Position numbers and translations under genes: made by a program. Below are positions 6,014 through 8,998 of a stretch of 8,998 nucleotides of DNA, piece after piece. The stretch comes from Bacillota bacterium (GTDB lineage: Bacteria; Bacillota; Clostridia; Lachnospirales; Lachnospiraceae). The DNA lies in contig JAEWSD010000188.1 of NCBI GenBank assembly GCA_023398615.1, positions 1-8,998 of the forward strand. The letters run 5' to 3'. The first letter of the stretch is position 1, and every line of letters starts with the position of its first letter. Below the pieces are notes generated by a model, which searched no databases, had not been told where the DNA came from, and saw nothing but the letters and a program-made list of their open reading frames with translations.

Positions 6014-6407
6014 CTCAGCCTGTTATTCTTATTCCATTAATTGATTCTCACTATAATGCCATATAAACAATCTCTCATCAAACCGGAGATTTCATCCGCT
6101 TTTCCTGCTTCACTTCTTTCAAATAACAGGTCTCATACCTTAACCTTATTGCCAACATTGCATAAACGGTTTCATATAAGCTGTATCATTCGTACTGCAC
6201 TCCGATTTCCATATAAATTCTACTGCGGATGTTTAATATTATTCAAAATCTCTATCTTCTCGAAGACCTTTCCAGCAGGAAGACAAGTCGGTATGCAATG
6301 TTGTAACATTCCTCCGCCGTATCATCGAAAGATCCCATTGGAATCTCCCCCTTTCCGCTTAATAAAGTTAAAGTTATCTGTTAACTTATACTTTATGTAT
6401 CTTTTAT
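5971..6407 (-). ncRNA. Candidate large structured non-coding RNA (about 435 nt), family not certain
   Basis: The region begins just after a consensus sigma-A promoter and ends at a terminator hairpin. It contains no plausible protein: all minus-strand frames are broken by stops every 10-40 codons. Plus coordinates of complementary segments are 6153-6164 with 6292-6303 (12 bp, perfect), 6019-6027 with 6122-6130 (9 bp, perfect), 6093-6099 with 6225-6231 (7 bp, crossing both former stems), and 6102-6109 with 6274-6281 (8 bp, possibly alternative). Local hairpins are 6330-6336/6340-6346 (AGAUUCC-AAU-GGGAUCU in the RNA), 6270-6273/6278-6281, and 6069-6074/6086-6091. Two domains joined by a pseudoknot are implied. 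Large Firmicute RNAs of this kind include raiA-motif, OLE and ROOL; raiA is my best guess because of size, constitutive-type promoter and complex pseudoknotted fold, but no raiA or comFC gene is adjacent. Confidence 0.6.
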
Positions 6408-6413
6408 AATTAA

Positions 6414-6442
6414 ATTATAGCGGAAAGGTCGCTATTTGTCAA
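6414..6442 (-). promoter_or_regulatory. Perfect consensus sigma-A promoter driving the RNA gene
   Basis: On the minus strand TTGACA (6442-6437), a 17-base spacer, and TATAAT (6419-6414) match the consensus at all twelve positions. Transcription would start near 6407. Such promoters usually drive abundant stable RNAs or highly expressed genes, and no protein gene starts within 600 bases downstream. Confidence 0.85.
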
Positions 6443-6470
6443 TATTCTTTTTTCCCATTATTCAATAAAT

Positions 6471-6488
6471 GCTATTTTGTTTAATAGC
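6471..6488 (-). terminator. Weak hairpin after the cNMP-fold gene, possible terminator
   Basis: GCTATT-AAACAA-AATAGC forms a 6-bp stem about 30 bases past the stop at 6517, followed on the minus strand only by ATTTATTG. The stem is short and AT-rich and the tail is poor, so termination here is uncertain. Confidence 0.25.
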
Positions 6489-6516
6489 GGTTAAATTGTC
6501 TGAATATTCTGTCTTT

Positions 6517-8856
6517 TTACAGATCTCTGAAGAAAATAACCGTTTCCATCAGTTCTTCCGTCAACTCGATATTTTCTTTCTCCAAGGCCCGGTACCTGAG
6601 CTCTAAATCTTTGACCTTTTTCAAAGAGTTTCGGTTAAATCGGGCCATAGCATCCGCAAATAAGGGCTGCATCTTTAATTTTTCCCGGATTGGCCTGGCG
6701 AACGGGCAGTAAGTGGCAAGCAATTCCCTGGCTACCCTGTTCAGCCTGATGGCTCCGTTTGCCTCTCCCTTTATCCAGGCTTCATAATCAATTACAAATA
6801 TCTCCCTGTAATTATTCTTTCCTTTTTGTATCTGGAGCTTCACCTTCTCTTTCCCTTCCTCGGAAAGATCGTGGTTCTTCCGATAAAACTGTATATAATC
6901 CGCATATTCTGAGGTCAGTGATTTATATTTTATATTATTCCAGGAGGTACCCTGGATACTTCTGCACAGCTCCCAGCGGAATCTTCCGAACACTTTAATC
7001 AGGAGTTCTTTTACGGACAGCTCCGTAAATATCGGAAGGAAGAACCTTCCTTCACTATTTTTCCTCTTGCTTGAAATTTCCTGCCACATGATACCCTTGA
7101 GTCCAACCGTAGGCATTAAGAGAATATCGGGAAATACCTGCTCCATGATATATTCCTTCATAATGCCCTTCTCCGAATTGACATAAAGGGACTCCCTGTG
7201 AAAAATCGAGTAATCTATTTCAAGTAATTCCCTGACCGCCGCATTCACACGTTCGGCTGTTACATAGAGCTTATTGATGCTTTTAATAAAATTATCGCTC
7301 CATAAAAATGGCAGAAAGGTTATGATCTGTCCGTTAACCAGGCGATGGTTATATCGGAACATATTATGTATCTCATAGCTGACTTTCTTCTCCAGGTTAA
7401 ACTGAAGCTCTTTCTCTTCCGCTTCCGTGATATCCCCTCTCTTCCTTTTGTCCCTGAGCATATCTCTATAGTCCAGATCAAAATCATTCTTAGAGGGTTC
7501 TTTCCTGCCTTCATAAATTTGAATCAGCCAATCCTTCATATTAAAAACACAGCACGGCTCCGACTCTTCCCAAGCCTTATCATCCAGGTAATATAGTTCC
7601 TTCTGCTGTTCCTTTGTCAGAAGCCGTTCGTCCAAGAAACCATATTTTAAAAACAGATCAATGATTCTGGGAATGTCCTTCTTCTGATAAGCCTGGAAAA
7701 AAACCAGCTCATACAGTTCATAGAACAACTCAGACAGCTTTCTCCTGATTGCCCTGACACTGTCGTCAGCGGTAAGCTTATCACTCAGATTCATGAAATC
7801 TATGATTAATTCTTCCAGTAATTTCGCTTTTTCCGAATCCAGGTTTCCGAATTGAAGTATCTGCTTTAAGGAATTATTCATTTCCCTGTCTGCCTTCTCC
7901 ATTTCACCGGCAGTATACTGGAACTGGTTCTTAACCTGTTCCTTACGGTTATCTCCTTTCGATAAAAGAGCATAGTATATTTCTTCCATCCGTTCGCGGT
8001 CCACAGTCAGCTTACGCCCAACCTTATCCCGGAACAGATTCTCTATGGCATTAATCCGGTCTATGGTTTCATCGATGATAGATAGCAGTTCGTCATTGTA
8101 ACCATTCGCTTCTTCAATGGAAATAGCCAGCACGGCAAGATTTTTAAACAGGCATATCTCACTGCTGCTCATTAAGCCGTCAAATAATTGCAATATATAA
8201 GCCGTTATCCTGCTGCATTCGGTATTTATCTGCATTATTAAATCGGAAAGCTCTTCAGCCAGGTAAATAGTCATGGCATCCCCGGCAGAGCAAAACGCCT
8301 TCCATACATCGAGAGGAAGCTTGGCACATTCCTTGTAATACAGCAGTTTGCGCTCGTCCAGTTCCGTATCCGTATCATAATCTTCCATAGTCTGAATCAC
8401 AGGAATCGTTTTAGCCGGATACCCCAACCTTTTGCAGGTATCCAGATATATCCCATAGTTGGCATGCAGGAATCGGAATAATTGGTTTGCATTGGTCTGC
8501 AGGCTGCTGTAAATCTTCTCGGATTCATTCAGGATTCTTACCAGCGAAGCAATTGCGAGCCCTCTGTAATCCTTATTTACCGCAAAAATATTAACTAAAT
8601 CATCCGTTTGACGAACCGGAAAGCTATAAAATGTCAAATCATCATAAGCAATATAGGAGTTAAGGAAACTGCCGGCAAATAAATCACCTATACCCAGAAA
8701 GCTTCCTGAACCCAAAAGAATTGCCGCTCCGTCACTTACCGCCAGAACCCTTCCCTTAAGAATAATGCTGACACTGTCAATCTGTTCCTTTGCTGCATAA
8801 ATAACAGTCCCTTTTTCGGCTTGATTCACAGCATTTTTATTTATCTTCATTCCCAT
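6517..8856 (-). CDS. Large protein of unknown function with N-terminal cyclic-nucleotide-binding-like domain
   Basis: A 779-residue protein I do not recognise by name. Residues about 10-105 look like a CRP/cNMP-binding beta-roll: EKGTVIYAAKEQIDSVSIILKGRVLAV at 14-40, then GSFLGIGDLFAG at 51-62, then a helix. The phosphate-binding cassette lacks the usual G-E-x-A-L-(x)-R-x-A, so nucleotide binding is uncertain. The remainder is mostly charged alpha helix with no helix-turn-helix at the C-terminus, so it is not an ordinary Crp/Fnr regulator. The last 40 residues (KVKDLELRYRALEKENIELTEELMETV and beyond) suggest a coiled coil. No signal peptide or membrane segment is seen. GAGGAG lies 12 bases before ATG 8856, a little far; the next ATG (8850) is still farther, so 8856 is kept. 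It is monocistronic in this window, with its own TATAAT upstream. Confidence 0.72.
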   Translation of the reverse strand: MGMKINKNAVNQAEKGTVIYAAKEQIDSVSIILKGRVLAVSDGAAILLGSGSFLGIGDLFAGSFLNSYIAYDDLTFYSFPVRQTDDLVNIFAVNKDYRGLAIASLVRILNESEKIYSSLQTNANQLFRFLHANYGIYLDTCKRLGYPAKTIPVIQTMEDYDTDTELDERKLLYYKECAKLPLDVWKAFCSAGDAMTIYLAEELSDLIMQINTECSRITAYILQLFDGLMSSSEICLFKNLAVLAISIEEANGYNDELLSIIDETIDRINAIENLFRDKVGRKLTVDRERMEEIYYALLSKGDNRKEQVKNQFQYTAGEMEKADREMNNSLKQILQFGNLDSEKAKLLEELIIDFMNLSDKLTADDSVRAIRRKLSELFYELYELVFFQAYQKKDIPRIIDLFLKYGFLDERLLTKEQQKELYYLDDKAWEESEPCCVFNMKDWLIQIYEGRKEPSKNDFDLDYRDMLRDKRKRGDITEAEEKELQFNLEKKVSYEIHNMFRYNHRLVNGQIITFLPFLWSDNFIKSINKLYVTAERVNAAVRELLEIDYSIFHRESLYVNSEKGIMKEYIMEQVFPDILLMPTVGLKGIMWQEISSKRKNSEGRFFLPIFTELSVKELLIKVFGRFRWELCRSIQGTSWNNIKYKSLTSEYADYIQFYRKNHDLSEEGKEKVKLQIQKGKNNYREIFVIDYEAWIKGEANGAIRLNRVARELLATYCPFARPIREKLKMQPLFADAMARFNRNSLKKVKDLELRYRALEKENIELTEELMETVIFFRDL

Positions 8857-8998
8857 GTTGTCTTAAGTCTCCTCATCTTCAGTAGATTATGAATATCTTT
8901 TTCTATTATAATCCAAAATTCGATTAACTGGAAGCAAAACTTAAGGTTTTATGATAATGCATATTAGTAAAATAGTACCAGCGTTTATGAGTTTTGCG
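8857..8998 (-). promoter_or_regulatory. Promoter region of the cNMP-fold gene
   Basis: TATAAT at 8910-8905 (minus strand) sits about 50 bases before the start at 8856 and is a likely -10 box. The hexamer 17 bases upstream (TTCCAG) is a poor -35. GAGGAG before the ATG is the ribosome binding site. Beyond it, to the window edge, the DNA is AT-rich with no gene start seen. A small AAAAC-TTAAG-GTTTT inverted repeat at 8936-8950 is of unknown meaning. Confidence 0.4.

Noticed and set aside
6252..6338. Minus-strand 28-codon frame starting ATGGGATCT with GGGGGAG upstream
   Set aside because: The apparent ribosome binding site and ATG form part of a 7-10 bp hairpin (6330-6346), with the ATG in its loop and 3' arm. 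The peptide has no recognisable features and lies inside the predicted RNA. A short leader peptide cannot be fully excluded.
6041..6409. Plus-strand open frame of 122 codons in the gap
   Set aside because: It has no ribosome binding site, has odd composition without domain features, and lies antisense over the structured RNA; its openness is explained by chance.
8934..8998. Distant inverted GCAAAAC / GTTTTGC pair near the right edge
   Set aside because: Only seven AT-leaning bases with a 50-base gap, cut close to the window end; not enough to call a repeat or a mobile-element end.

Overview
The window looks like chromosomal DNA of a low- to moderate-GC anaerobic Firmicute. A member of the Lachnospiraceae or a related clostridial group is most likely, judging from AGGAGG-type ribosome binding sites, AT-rich intergenic DNA, sigma-A-like promoters and the style of the proteins. 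This is an inference from sequence character, not a database match. No insertion sequence, prophage, CRISPR array, rRNA or tRNA is visible.

Layout, left to right. Seven of the eight protein genes lie on the minus strand. 1-913 carries the 5' part of a shikimate-kinase-like P-loop kinase (cut by the window edge) and, upstream of it, a flavin reductase/flavoredoxin. A single plus-strand gene (1074-1415) encodes a small Ig-like protein with no visible export signal. From 5784 down to 1471 runs a compact three-gene unit: an ABC-transporter ATPase, then a TPR + acidic linker + AAA-like ATPase, then a CBS/DRTGG-regulated family II (Mn-dependent) inorganic pyrophosphatase. The gaps are only about 50 and 43 bases, so co-transcription is likely. 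At the right, 6517-8856 encodes a 779-residue protein of unknown function with an N-terminal cyclic-nucleotide-binding-like fold.

The most striking element is the gene-free stretch 5785-6516. On the minus strand it has a perfect sigma-A promoter (TTGACA, 17-base spacer, TATAAT at 6442-6414). About 435 bases of DNA with no convincing reading frame follow, rich in long-range complementary segments (12, 9, 8 and 7 bases, some crossing each other), and then a 17-bp terminator-like hairpin with a T-rich tail at 6013-5970. I interpret this as a gene for a large, highly structured, strongly expressed non-coding RNA. I cannot name its family with certainty; the raiA-motif RNA is one candidate. Between the terminator and the ABC gene lie two inverted repeats that could be operators.

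How the genes may work together. The pyrophosphatase family is controlled by adenine nucleotides through its CBS domains. The TPR/AAA protein resembles CbbX/SpoVK/EccA-type ATPases but has altered key residues, and the ABC ATPase has no permease gene beside it. The large cNMP-fold protein is close by on the same strand, separated by the RNA gene. A link to energy status or stress is possible but is only inference.
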